From NCBI RefSeq assembly GCF_000422785.1, contig NZ_AUGS01000017.1:1-64000 (forward strand): a stretch of DNA of 64,000 nt, read 5' to 3'. Positions 18,077 through 26,608 of the stretch are shown here, piece after piece (position 1 is the first letter of the stretch; every line of letters starts with the position of its first letter). The translations under genes were made by a program, and so were the position numbers. The notes under the pieces were generated by a model. It was not told where the DNA came from. It saw nothing but the letters and a program-made list of their open reading frames with translations, and searched no databases. Source of the stretch: Pseudovibrio exalbescens DSM 16456 (GTDB lineage Bacteria; Pseudomonadota; Alphaproteobacteria; Rhizobiales; Stappiaceae).

Positions 18077-19258
18077 TCAGCGGATCATGTTGATTGCAGC
18101 ACGACGTGTAAGCTCTGTGCGACGTTTCCATCCATTCCCGAAGCTCTGGAAATGAGGAAGTTGCTCATAGTACCGAAGCCGTGCAGTGCTGTAGCGATCA
18201 ATGAGTGTCGGTATCGGTTGCTCCTCAACAGCTGCGATGGTTTCGGGTCCGATGACACCATCAACTTGCGTCCCAAGCAAACGTTGAAGCATTTTGGGGG
18301 CGCGTGAGGGGCCTGCATTCACACCAAAGTCAAACACAACAAGATCCATTCCTGCTGGAAGCGCATCGCAGTTCATTGCTTGCCAATAGCGGGCGCGGTA
18401 GATGCTTCGTGCTTCTTTGGCGGTGAGGTCTCTTACGTCCTGCGCTGTTATACTGGCATCGTCTCGCCAAGCGCGCAGGGTCTCCAGCGTAATGCCGAAG
18501 TTGGTTGCTCCGCCCGGATCGTCTGGGTGATTTGCAAAGCCGCCCTCGTGTTCAAATACGATATCCATACAGGCATCGAATCTCGAAGGATTCAAATCCA
18601 TGGTGTTTGTACCTTGTGGTCCCGTCGGCAGGGGAGGCGATGGATTCATTGGGGTTGGCTGTGGGGCGCCGGGGTAAGCGGCCAGACTGGCATCTTTTGC
18701 TCGAGAACCTTGGGAGGATCCAAGCCAAAAACTAATGACAGTTGCGAAGCCGGCGGTCAATGCACCGATAGCAATGTTCAAGAGTTGAAAGGCTTCACGA
18801 TTGCTGGCCTCCATGGGAGTGCGCCATAAAACGAGAAGCCCTGAAAGAATGCCAAAAAAACCGAGTGTTACAATAAGAGAAACCACAACGGGGCCCCATG
18901 CGAAAGGACTGTTCAGAGCTGCCAGAGACGAAAATGCAGTTCGCGCCTCCCGCTGATCCTTCAAGTGCCGATCAAGCTTGGACAAGGCAGCTTGTTGGCT
19001 TTCTTTCGCGTGGTTGACTTGTGCCGTGAGGCGCTCTCGTTCCAGATCTGTTTGCAGCGTTGCCAAGGCCAGCTTCAAACGTGCTTCTAGTGCCATGTCT
19101 GCCTGAAGTGCCTGACGGATGGACTGTGGCTCCGCACTACCGGATACGCTTTCGACCACCCTGGCGATTTTCTTACTGGTGGTTGTATCCGTGGTGTCAT
19201 CTAAAAGCGAAATTAGGTCGGGTAGTGTCGATAGCCCTATGGAGACCAATGGATGCAT
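18077..19258 (-). CDS. Holin-endolysin fusion (GTA-type holin plus GH108 muramidase)
   Basis: A 393-aa protein in two parts. Residues 1-200 resemble the three-helix GTA holin family: a charged helical stretch (about 50-105) followed by two clear membrane helices, WGPVVVSLIVTLGFFGILSG and LLNIAIGALTAGFATVISFWLG. After a Pro-rich linker (about 205-220) comes a GH108 muramidase with FEHEGGFANHPDDPGGATNFGIT, whose EGG Glu is the expected catalytic acid, and then a C-terminal peptidoglycan-binding segment (VDGVIGPETIAAV). In Rhodobacteraceae such enzymes are known as holin-associated N-acetylmuramidases, usually with a separate holin; here one chain holds both. No other phage or gene-transfer-agent gene is in the window. 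Confidence 0.8.
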   Translation of the reverse strand: MHPLVSIGLSTLPDLISLLDDTTDTTTSKKIARVVESVSGSAEPQSIRQALQADMALEARLKLALATLQTDLERERLTAQVNHAKESQQAALSKLDRHLKDQREARTAFSSLAALNSPFAWGPVVVSLIVTLGFFGILSGLLVLWRTPMEASNREAFQLLNIAIGALTAGFATVISFWLGSSQGSRAKDASLAAYPGAPQPTPMNPSPPLPTGPQGTNTMDLNPSRFDACMDIVFEHEGGFANHPDDPGGATNFGITLETLRAWRDDASITAQDVRDLTAKEARSIYRARYWQAMNCDALPAGMDLVVFDFGVNAGPSRAPKMLQRLLGTQVDGVIGPETIAAVEEQPIPTLIDRYSTARLRYYEQLPHFQSFGNGWKRRTELTRRAAINMIR

Positions 19259-19329
19259 GACGCGCCTTTCTGACCTGAGAACAAGGATCAGTTCAGTCTA
19301 TGGGCGACGAGCAGGAGCGGGGATAGCCC

Positions 19330-19983
19330 TTAGTGTTGCCGAACGACCCAACACCGGATCGTATCCTTCATCACCCGTAGCCGCTCTGCCAACTCATCCG
19401 GGCTCATAAGATCTCGCTGATAGACGGTCGATAGAGTGTGTTGGTTGATGAGATAGAAAAAGCCGAGCGCCGCTATTGAAATGTTGAGTTGCACCGGATC
19501 AATATCGTCTCGCAATGTGCCGTCCGTGGCCCCCCGTTTCAGTATCTCTCTCATTCGATCCAAGTGTGTTCGGTTGATGTCGTTCGTCTCTGCCGATGAT
19601 TTGACGTGACGCCCTTTTTGCTGGTTCTCCGCGTTGAGCAAGCGGATGAACTCAGGGTGTTTCAGGTAGTAATCCCAAGAGAACTCAACCAGTGCCATAA
19701 CAGCCTCTGGTGCTGGCAGGTGATCGAGCTCCAGGGCCGCTTCATTCTGGCGGATGTCCCGGTACGCGTCATCCAAAACCTTGGAGAATAGCGAATCCTT
19801 ACTGCCGAAATAGTGGTAGAGCATATTTTTGTTTACGCCTGCTCGGTCGGCAATGCGGTCGACCCGCGCTCCTTCAAACCCGGCTTGGGCAAATTCTTCT
19901 TTCGCAGCGGAGAGAATTTTGCGGCGTGTCGCCGCAGCATTGCGGCGGGGCTTTTTTTCTTCGTTCTGGGGCTCTTGGGTCAT
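19330..19983 (-). CDS. TetR-family regulator of the adjacent catabolic operon
   Basis: A 217-aa repressor with a TetR DNA-binding domain at about residues 15-62 (RRKILSAAKEEFAQAGFEGARVDRIADRAGVNKNMLYHYFGSKD) and a helical ligand-binding C-terminus. It is divergent from the SDR-hydratase-CoA-transferase operon, and a perfect 6-bp-armed dyad lies between the -35 and -10 elements of that operon, 36 bp before the SDR start. Repression released by a pathway intermediate, possibly an acyl-CoA, is the simplest model. The ligand cannot be told from sequence. Confidence 0.85.
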   Translation of the reverse strand: MTQEPQNEEKKPRRNAAATRRKILSAAKEEFAQAGFEGARVDRIADRAGVNKNMLYHYFGSKDSLFSKVLDDAYRDIRQNEAALELDHLPAPEAVMALVEFSWDYYLKHPEFIRLLNAENQQKGRHVKSSAETNDINRTHLDRMREILKRGATDGTLRDDIDPVQLNISIAALGFFYLINQHTLSTVYQRDLMSPDELAERLRVMKDTIRCWVVRQH

Positions 19984-20168
19984 GGATCTGGGTCGAAACG
20001 TCTCTTTTTTGTCGTGTCCGTTTAAGATGTTAGCGTCTGGTCATGGTTTTGCGTAGGCGCCATGGGGGACCGCTTCCATATGCACCTCTATCGATCCCGA
20101 CAGCTCCTCTGAAAAGCTGGGGCATCCTGAGTGAACACCCTTTGAACGGCTATTCGTAAAATTCCTGC

Positions 20169-20196
20169 TTGAACTAACTAACCAGATAGTTAATTA
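20169..20196 (+). promoter_or_regulatory. Promoter with TetR-type operator upstream of the SDR operon
   Basis: TTGAAC (20169-20174) and TAATTA (20191-20196) are 16 bp apart. Between them lies the perfect dyad TAACTA-N6-TAGTTA (20175-20192), so a bound repressor would block RNA polymerase. The divergent TetR gene is the obvious binder. Confidence 0.65.
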
Positions 20197-20227
20197 ATTG
20201 GCAATAGAGATTAGTGGAGTATCACCG

Positions 20228-21016
20228 ATGACTGTTTCCGATCGTCCCGTCGCTCTAATTACAGGTGCCGCCCGTGGCATAGGCAAGGGGTGCGCGTTAG
20301 CTCTTGCAAAAACGGGCTATAATGTCCTGCTCAATGATCTGGACGGAGCAGAAGATGTCGCGCTTCTTGAGAAGGCCGCCGAAGAGGTGCGCGCCTTTGG
20401 TGTTGAGGCCCATATTTTCCCGGCTGATGTGGGCGACTTGGACAAACATTGTTCGCTTGTTGCCGCTGCCATTGACACGTGGGGCCGGTTGGACGTGCTC
20501 ATGAACAACGCGGGTGTTTCAGTGAAAAGCCGCGGTGACCTCCTTGATGTGGAAGTGGACAGCTACGATCGCAATTTGGCCGTCAATACTCGCGCGGTCT
20601 TCTTCCTGACCCAACGTGCCGCAAAATACATGGTTACGCAGGGCCAGATTGGTGACCAACATCGCGCAATCATCAACGTTACCTCTTGCAACGTTGTCGC
20701 GTTTGCCTTGAACCGCGGTGAGTATTGTGTGTCAAAGGCTGCGTCCAGTATGACAACCAAGCTGTTCTCTCTGCGTCTGGCCGAAGAGGGCATTGGTGTT
20801 TACGAGATTCAGCCCGGCATCATCGAAACCGAGATGACACGGCCGTCTAAAGCCAAATATGACAAGCTTATTTCAGAAGGCCTGGTGCCGATGAAACGGT
20901 GGGGACAACCGGACGACATTGCGCGCTATGTCGTCAGCATGGCGGAAGGTCAAATGCCTTATTCCGTAGGACAAGCGGTTCTGATTGATGGTGGTTTGAC
21001 AATGCCGGCGTTCTGA
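20228..21016 (+). CDS. Short-chain dehydrogenase/reductase (3-ketoacyl-reductase type)
   Basis: A 262-aa cytoplasmic NAD(P)-dependent oxidoreductase. Visible are the Rossmann motif TGAARGIG (about 12-19), NNAG (93-96), and the catalytic Y166-C-V-S-K170 with the preceding NVTSCN block, where the usual catalytic Ser lies. It ends VLIDGGLTMPAF, typical of FabG-like enzymes. The start at 20228 is chosen over 20198 because GGAG lies 9 bases ahead and the upstream start would sit right next to the operator. It is the first gene of a four-gene operon with an isomerase-like protein, an enoyl-CoA hydratase and a CoA-transferase. The substrate is unknown. Confidence 0.88.
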   Translation: MTVSDRPVALITGAARGIGKGCALALAKTGYNVLLNDLDGAEDVALLEKAAEEVRAFGVEAHIFPADVGDLDKHCSLVAAAIDTWGRLDVLMNNAGVSVKSRGDLLDVEVDSYDRNLAVNTRAVFFLTQRAAKYMVTQGQIGDQHRAIINVTSCNVVAFALNRGEYCVSKAASSMTTKLFSLRLAEEGIGVYEIQPGIIETEMTRPSKAKYDKLISEGLVPMKRWGQPDDIARYVVSMAEGQMPYSVGQAVLIDGGLTMPAF

Positions 21017-21042
21017 CGCAGGCCGCTTTGGAGGTGAGGGGC

Positions 21043-21894
21043 ATGCGTACCCTTAAGAAAAATAGTGCTCTTTTGAGCCTGAACACCGCTACTTTGGGTC
21101 ACCGTAGTCCCCTTGAAAAGGTTGTAGACGCTGCAGCACGTAAGGGCTTCGGCAGCATTGTTCCATGGCGTCGGGATCTGGAGGGGCGTAGTGTCGAAAT
21201 GCTAGCGCGCCATATTCGCGATGCCGGATTGAACGTCAATGCGTTGTGTCGGTCCACCTACTTCCCACAGCCGACGCCGGAACTGCGCAAAGACGCTCTG
21301 GAAGACAACAAGAGAGCTTTGGAAACAGCAGCAATACTGGGCGCCGATTGCTATGTTCTCGTGGTTGGGAGTTTGACAGGGGGCAGCAAGGATTTGGCAG
21401 GCGCGCGTCAACAGGTCAAGGATGGGGTGAGTGAGCTTCTGGATACAGCTGAGAAGCTGGGCGTGCCCTTGGCGCTTGAGCCGTTGCATCCGATGACTGC
21501 GGGCGACCGCTCTTGCCTGAATACGCTTGGACAAGCATTGAATTGGTGCGATGAGCTTGATCCTGACAATCGTGGATGCCTCGGTGTTGCCGTTGATGTC
21601 TATCACCTCTGGTGGGATGAAGGTTTGGAGCGGGATATTGCTCGAGCCGGTATGAATAACCGCATCTTGGGCTATCATGTTTCGGACTGGCTTGTTCCAA
21701 CCCTCGATCTGGTCACAGACCGCGGCATGATGGGAGATGGCGTAATCGATCTGCCCGGCATTCGGCGCTGGGTAGAGCAGGCGGGATATCAAGGATCTGT
21801 CGAAGTCGAAATTTTCTCAAGTGAAAACTGGTGGCAACGGGACGAAGAGCAGGTACTTGAAACCTGCATAGACCGTATAACCCGGTTGTGCTGA
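21043..21894 (+). CDS. Sugar-phosphate isomerase/epimerase-like TIM-barrel protein
   Basis: A 283-aa protein of the xylose-isomerase-like TIM-barrel superfamily (AP endonuclease 2 fold). Typical metal-site segments are visible: LALEPLHPM (Glu on a strand end), VAVDVYHLWWD (Asp and His), YHVSDW (His and Asp), and SVEVEIFS (Glu) near the C-terminus. These carboxylates and histidines normally hold a divalent metal for isomerisation or dehydration of polyols and keto acids. GGAGGTGAGG just before ATG 21043 fixes the start; the longer TTG start at 21028 would overlap that site. The reaction here is unknown, but the position between an SDR and an enoyl-CoA hydratase implies a shared catabolic path. 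Confidence 0.82.
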   Translation: MRTLKKNSALLSLNTATLGHRSPLEKVVDAAARKGFGSIVPWRRDLEGRSVEMLARHIRDAGLNVNALCRSTYFPQPTPELRKDALEDNKRALETAAILGADCYVLVVGSLTGGSKDLAGARQQVKDGVSELLDTAEKLGVPLALEPLHPMTAGDRSCLNTLGQALNWCDELDPDNRGCLGVAVDVYHLWWDEGLERDIARAGMNNRILGYHVSDWLVPTLDLVTDRGMMGDGVIDLPGIRRWVEQAGYQGSVEVEIFSSENWWQRDEEQVLETCIDRITRLC

Positions 21895-21908
21895 CCGGGA
21901 GGTGATAC

Positions 21909-22688
21909 ATGAAACTGAGTGACCAAACCCTTTGGGTGCGCCATGAAGCGCATGGCGAAATAATCTTGAACCGGCCGGATAAAGGCAACGCGTTAACCTA
22001 CGAAATGTTGGAGGATATCTGGCAGATTTGTGAGGTGGCACGTAAAGACCGGGACCTACGGGCTATTGTTCTGCGTGGGGCAGGGGAACGTTTTTTCTGC
22101 ACGGGTGGAGATATTGAGGCGTGGGGCAGCCTAACTCCGCATGATATGGGACGGGACTGGATTCTGTTCGGTATTGAGGTTTTTGAACGACTGCGGAAAC
22201 TGCCCCAACCAATCATTGCTGCAATTAATGGCCACTGTCTTGGTGGTGGTCTCGAGCTGGCAATGGCTGCAGATTTGCGTGTGTGTACTGCCCGAGCCAA
22301 GTTTGGAACGCCGGAAGTGACACTTGGCATGATCCCAGGTTGGATGGGGGTGCGCCGCTTAGCCGAAATCGCCGGTGTTTCCCGTGCCAGACATTTGACG
22401 TTGCTGGGTGCGCCCATCACCTCGGATATTGCTGAGCATTGGGGATTGGTGACTGCTGTTGCTGAAGATCAGGCGGCGTTGGATGTCAAGGTTGCCGAAT
22501 GGCTGGATCGACTGGCGGGCAACGGCCCATCGGCAATGGCTATCGTCAAGGGCTTGCTTGAATCCATGCATGAAGACATGGCTCAGCACCATGCCAGCGC
22601 TGTCGCTCAGGCTGCAGGCACAGAAGATTGCAAGGAAGGCGTTCAGGCCTTCATTGAAAAACGCAAACCTACCTACAACAACCGCTAG
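21909..22688 (+). CDS. Enoyl-CoA hydratase/isomerase family protein
   Basis: A 259-aa crotonase-fold enzyme. The oxyanion-hole segments RFFCTGGDIEAWG (about 59-71) and INGHCLGGGLELAMAADLRV (about 100-119) and the later FGTPEVTLGMIPGWMGVRRL block are present; the Glu of TPE is in the place of one catalytic carboxylate. The enzyme should hydrate, isomerise or cleave a CoA-bound unsaturated or dicarbonyl acid. GGGAGGTG precedes the ATG and only 14 bp separate it from the previous gene. It is followed by a CoA-transferase that could load its substrate with CoA. Confidence 0.88.
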   Translation: MKLSDQTLWVRHEAHGEIILNRPDKGNALTYEMLEDIWQICEVARKDRDLRAIVLRGAGERFFCTGGDIEAWGSLTPHDMGRDWILFGIEVFERLRKLPQPIIAAINGHCLGGGLELAMAADLRVCTARAKFGTPEVTLGMIPGWMGVRRLAEIAGVSRARHLTLLGAPITSDIAEHWGLVTAVAEDQAALDVKVAEWLDRLAGNGPSAMAIVKGLLESMHEDMAQHHASAVAQAAGTEDCKEGVQAFIEKRKPTYNNR

Positions 22689-22714
22689 GGCGGTCTCATT
22701 CGGGATCTTGATAG

Positions 22715-24244
22715 ATGGCAAAAACAAAATTCTTGAGCGCAAAAGACGCAGCCGCCCTGATCAAAGACGGCGATACTGTAGCGATTTCCGGTAATGGCGC
22801 CGGGATGATTTCTGCGGAAGAAATTTTCGAGGCCGTTGAGGCTCGGTTCCTTGAGACGGGCCACCCCCGCGACCTGACTTTGGTGCACTCACTGGGTTTG
22901 GGGGATCGGGATCAGCTCGGAACCAATCGTTTTGCCCATGAAGGCATGGTGAAGCGGATCATTGCAGCGCATTTTACGTGGTCACCGAAGATGCAGCAGT
23001 TGGTGCGTGAAGAAAAACTGGAAGCCTATTGCTTCCCGGGGGGTGTTATTCAGCATCTTCTGCGCGAGATAGGGGCTGGCAGACCGGGCTTGTTCACTCA
23101 CTCTGGCGTTGGCACTTTCGTGGATCCGCGTCAACAAGGTGGCAAATGCAACACACGCACGACCGAGGATCTGGTTGAACACCTGACAATCGATGGAAAG
23201 GATATTCTACGCTACAAACCGTTCAAGGTGGATGTTGCGATTGTACGGGGCACTTTCGCCGATACCAAAGGTAATATCAGTCCGGAAGAGGAGGGTATCG
23301 ACATGGATGTTCATTCCATGGCGCTTGCTGCTCACAACTCGGGTGGACTGGTTTTGGCGCAGGTTCGTCAAGTGGTCGAGTCAGGGGCTTTGCATTCGCG
23401 CCATGTGCGCATTCCAGGCATCATGGTGGATGTGGTTGTTACAGCGTCTGAGCAACCACAGTTTTATGGACGGCCCTATGACCTTACCGTGTCTGGTGCA
23501 AAGCGTGCCTATCTTGGCGAGATGACGGCGGATATACCCGCTAAACTCGAACGGCGAATTATCGCCCGCCGGGCTGCGTTGGAACTGGAAGAAAATGCTT
23601 CGTTGAACTTCGGTTTTGGTATTCCGGGCGGAATCTTCGGTGTGGTTGCTGAACAGGGCACAGGCGAGAAGCTTTGGATGAGTCTGGAGCAGGGCATTCA
23701 CAATGGTCGCATGCTGGACGATGCCTTGTTTGGTGCGGCCTGCAATACGGATGCGATCATCCCGTCGATAGAGCAGTTCGACTACTACTCTGGCGGCGGC
23801 ATTGACGTCACTTTTTTGGGAATGGGAGAGGCGGATGCCGCGGGCAACGTCAACGTTTCTCACTTGGGTGGCAACTTGATTGGACCCGGTGGCTTCATCG
23901 AAATTGCTCAGAATGCGAAAAAGGTCGTGTTTTGCGGCACCTTTGATGCAGCCGGCGCCAAGTTGGCGTTTGAAGCCGGCCAGTTGAGTGTTTTGCAACC
24001 GGGCAAGGTGCGCAAGTTCACACAGCAAGTTGCGGCCATCACATTTTCTGGCGCGTTTGCTCGCCAGTCCGGGCAGGAGGTGCTGTACATTACCGAACGG
24101 GCCGTTTTCCGGCTGGCAGATTCCGGTTTGGAGATCATTGAACTTGCTCCGGGTATTGAACCAGAGCGCGACATTTATCCATACATGGATTTCAAGCCAG
24201 CTTTGAACGTTCAACGTACCATGCCTGAGGAATGCTTCCTCTGA
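22715..24244 (+). CDS. Family I CoA-transferase (YdiF/propionate CoA-transferase-like)
   Basis: A 509-aa fused alpha-beta CoA-transferase that moves CoA from a donor thioester to a carboxylic acid. The N-terminal half starts FLSAKDAAALIKDGDTVAISG, and the alpha-type block GGVIQHLLREIGAGRPGLFTHSGVGTFVDPR is well kept. The C-terminal half carries LNFGFGIPGGIFGVV and the active-site segment SLEQGIHNG with E325 as the expected nucleophile, then NVNVSHLGGNLIGPGGFIEIAQNAKKVVFCGTF. Length and order match single-chain enzymes such as YdiF. It is the last gene of the operon and is followed by a strong terminator. The acyl substrate is unknown. Confidence 0.9.
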   Translation: MAKTKFLSAKDAAALIKDGDTVAISGNGAGMISAEEIFEAVEARFLETGHPRDLTLVHSLGLGDRDQLGTNRFAHEGMVKRIIAAHFTWSPKMQQLVREEKLEAYCFPGGVIQHLLREIGAGRPGLFTHSGVGTFVDPRQQGGKCNTRTTEDLVEHLTIDGKDILRYKPFKVDVAIVRGTFADTKGNISPEEEGIDMDVHSMALAAHNSGGLVLAQVRQVVESGALHSRHVRIPGIMVDVVVTASEQPQFYGRPYDLTVSGAKRAYLGEMTADIPAKLERRIIARRAALELEENASLNFGFGIPGGIFGVVAEQGTGEKLWMSLEQGIHNGRMLDDALFGAACNTDAIIPSIEQFDYYSGGGIDVTFLGMGEADAAGNVNVSHLGGNLIGPGGFIEIAQNAKKVVFCGTFDAAGAKLAFEAGQLSVLQPGKVRKFTQQVAAITFSGAFARQSGQEVLYITERAVFRLADSGLEIIELAPGIEPERDIYPYMDFKPALNVQRTMPEECFL

Positions 24245-24257
24245 TGTGTTTAATCCA

Positions 24258-24294
24258 GGATGAAGACGGGCGGTGTCCGTCTTCATCCCGTTTT
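24258..24294 (+). terminator. Terminator of the SDR-CoA-transferase operon
   Basis: Twelve-base arms GGATGAAGACGG (24258-24269) and CCGTCTTCATCC (24277-24288) with a 7-base loop, followed by CGTTTTGG. A classic intrinsic terminator shape with a short U run. Confidence 0.8.
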
Positions 24295-24312
24295 GGCAAA
24301 GCGGCACGTTCC

Positions 24313-25776
24313 CTACAAGATCATGGCCGCGATCCATGCCATGGCCACCATGCCGAAATTGGCATGAATGAAGGTCGGAATTACTGAATCTCGAATGTGA
24401 TCGTGCTGCCCGTCCGCATTCAGTCCCGATGTTGCACCAAGCGAGATTGTTGAGGCAGGGGATCCTGCATCTCCCAGTGCGGCCGATGCACCGAGTAGAG
24501 CGACGGTTGCCAAGGGTGAGAACCCGAGAGTGAGGGCAAGGGGAACATATATCGGTGCCAGAATTGGGACGCTGGCAAAGCTATCTCCGAAACCAATCGT
24601 GATGAACAAACCAACCAACAGCATAAGCAAAGCGGCGATTGCCTTGTTGCCACCCATGAGCTCGGCAGAAGCTTGAATGAGAGGTTCGATTTCTCCCGTT
24701 GCCGTCAGCACGCCAGCAAACCCGGAGGCGATGGTAATAATCACGGCGATCTGCACCATCATCCGCATGCCTTCTGTAAAGACATCATCCTGCTCAGACC
24801 ATTTGAACACGCCCGAAGCACTGAGGATGAGAAACCCGACCATGCCTCCAATGAGCAAGGAGTCATAGAACAACTGACAAGCCAAGGCGGCCGCCAGAGC
24901 AGCTACGGTTGCGAGCAATTGAGCGGGTTTGAGCGTTGCAGCATTTGAGGGGTCGAGGTGGTGCGCTGCCTCTGAGGTTGTAATGTAATCTCGTGGCTTG
25001 CGATAGGATATGAACACGGCAACCAGCATACCCAGCACAATGCCAAGAACAGGCAGTGCCATGGCCTTTGGGGCATCACTGTTTCCTATGACGAGGTCGT
25101 AGGCTTGCCCCACTTCATTGACATTGGGTACAAGAATTTCATTCAGATAAATGGCCCCAAAGCCAGTGGGAAGCAAAAGGTAGCTGCAACTGATGGAACA
25201 GGCCAGAATGCAGGCTACGGCGCGCCGATCGACGCGCATCTTGTTTAACACCACGAGAAGCGGTGGGATCATCACTGGAATAAACGCAATGTGAACCGGG
25301 ACCGCATTTTGTGACAAGATTGATGCCCCGATGAAGATGCCAAACAGCATCCACTTCACGCCGGCCAGATGGTGGCTTTCTCTGCCACCGACGGTACCAG
25401 CCACCCACTGCGCAAAAACGTCCAGAATGCCGCTTCTTGACAATGCAACTGCAAAGGCGCCGATCATGATGTAAGTCATGCCGACTTGTGAGCCCACCAA
25501 GAGATTGTCGTTCAAGGCAGAAATGGTCTCGGGCATGGAGAGGCCCGCATGCAGACCGCCTGCAATTGCTGCGGATATCAAGGCAATCGCCACCGGAACC
25601 TTGATGAGGCAAAGAACGATCATGACGCCGATTGTGAGCAAGACGGCATTGATATGAATGCCGGCAAGTAGAGAAAGGGCATAAAGGATGGCCAGAAGAC
25701 CGAGTACTGGATAGACGCGAGTACTTTTGTACCCCGCTCCGCTAGAAGCGCTGGATGAAGAAGATGACACCGACAT
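24313..25776 (-). CDS. NhaC/YuiF-family permease (Na+/H+ antiporter-like)
   Basis: A 487-aa inner-membrane protein with about 11-12 helices after a Ser-rich N-terminus. The sequence has the features of the YuiF/NhaC ion-transporter group: VLLTIGVMIVLCLIKVPVAIALI near the start, SQNAVPVHIAFIPVMIPPLL in the middle, and two late blocks, TIGFGDSFASVPILAPIYVPLA and LGDAGSPASTISLGATSG. Members of this group include amino-acid permeases as well as Na+/H+ antiporters. It converges on the CoA-transferase operon, and a RidA gene lies upstream on the same strand, so it may import the substrate of that pathway. That link is inference. Confidence 0.78.
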   Translation of the reverse strand: MSVSSSSSSASSGAGYKSTRVYPVLGLLAILYALSLLAGIHINAVLLTIGVMIVLCLIKVPVAIALISAAIAGGLHAGLSMPETISALNDNLLVGSQVGMTYIMIGAFAVALSRSGILDVFAQWVAGTVGGRESHHLAGVKWMLFGIFIGASILSQNAVPVHIAFIPVMIPPLLVVLNKMRVDRRAVACILACSISCSYLLLPTGFGAIYLNEILVPNVNEVGQAYDLVIGNSDAPKAMALPVLGIVLGMLVAVFISYRKPRDYITTSEAAHHLDPSNAATLKPAQLLATVAALAAALACQLFYDSLLIGGMVGFLILSASGVFKWSEQDDVFTEGMRMMVQIAVIITIASGFAGVLTATGEIEPLIQASAELMGGNKAIAALLMLLVGLFITIGFGDSFASVPILAPIYVPLALTLGFSPLATVALLGASAALGDAGSPASTISLGATSGLNADGQHDHIRDSVIPTFIHANFGMVAMAWIAAMIL

Positions 25777-25962
25777 GACCGCAAAACTACAGATTGGATG
25801 AGTGAAACAGATCTGTTGCTCTATCCCGTATGCGGCCGCAAGGCAATTAGAGACCTCTGTTAAATTATTGTGGTCTTCTCATGCATTGTTCGGTCAGTTT
25901 CAGGTTTGGGTGAGTATATTTGGGTCGTCACGTGGGGCATCACAGGTGCGCCCTCGTGATTC

Positions 25963-25993
25963 AAAAAAGGGCGGACAGCAATCACTGCCCGCC
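25963..25993 (-). terminator. Terminator of the ridA-like gene
   Basis: Read on the minus strand, GGCGGGCAG (25993-25985) pairs with CTGTCCGCC (25978-25970) with one G-U pair and a 6-base loop, followed by CTTTTTT. It lies 30 bp past the stop of the RidA-family gene. Confidence 0.8.
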
Positions 25994-26022
25994 GTATTGT
26001 CGCTGGTTCAAGTGAACTCGTC

Positions 26023-26370
26023 TCAGCACGCTGCCGTGATGATGATTTCGACCTTCAGTTCGGGGGAGGCGAGCTTGGCTTCACCACAGGCGCGTGCCGG
26101 CGCATGTCCTTCTGGAACCCATGCGTCCCATACACTGTTCATGGCATCAAAATCGGCCATGTCAGCAAGCCATACGATGGCCTGAAGAATTCGCGTACGG
26201 TCGGTGCCAGCCTGTTCCAGCAGAGCATCAATGCGGCGCAAGCATTCCTTGGTCTGCTCTTCAATGCTATCGCCGCGGTTTCCAACCTGACCACAAAGAT
26301 AAACCGTTCCGTTGTGCTTCACGATCTTGCTCATGCGCTGCTTGATTTCCATGCGCTCGATATCAGCCAT
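26023..26370 (-). CDS. RidA-family (YjgF/YER057c/UK114) protein
   Basis: A 115-aa cytoplasmic trimer-forming protein. It shows [42 protein letters not shown] and the C-terminal [26 protein letters not shown]. The Arg of PARAC is the substrate-carboxylate-binding Arg of RidA enzymes, which hydrolyse reactive enamine/imine intermediates such as 2-aminoacrylate. The [22 protein letters not shown] style fits the Rid subfamilies found beside amino-acid catabolic genes. It is upstream of the permease gene on the same strand but has its own terminator. The exact subgroup is not determined. Confidence 0.88.
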   Translation of the reverse strand: MADIERMEIKQRMSKIVKHNGTVYLCGQVGNRGDSIEEQTKECLRRIDALLEQAGTDRTRILQAIVWLADMADFDAMNSVWDAWVPEGHAPARACGEAKLASPELKVEIIITAAC

Positions 26371-26608
26371 CCAAGTCTCCCAGAGTTTGAGCTGTCAGAA
26401 CGGTCTGTATAGCTAAATTTGCGAGATTCAAAACAGTGTTTCTTCAGATATCCCGTGAGTTATCGCTGATGAACGAAATATGGTTTTGTTAGGTCCTTGT
26501 ATCAGTTGCATTTGTTTTCAACGGTTCTTCACATGGCTCATCACGAGTGCTCTTGAAGCGATGTTGGGTTCAATGTACGCAAAGATTAAACCAAGGCATG
26601 AAGACGCG

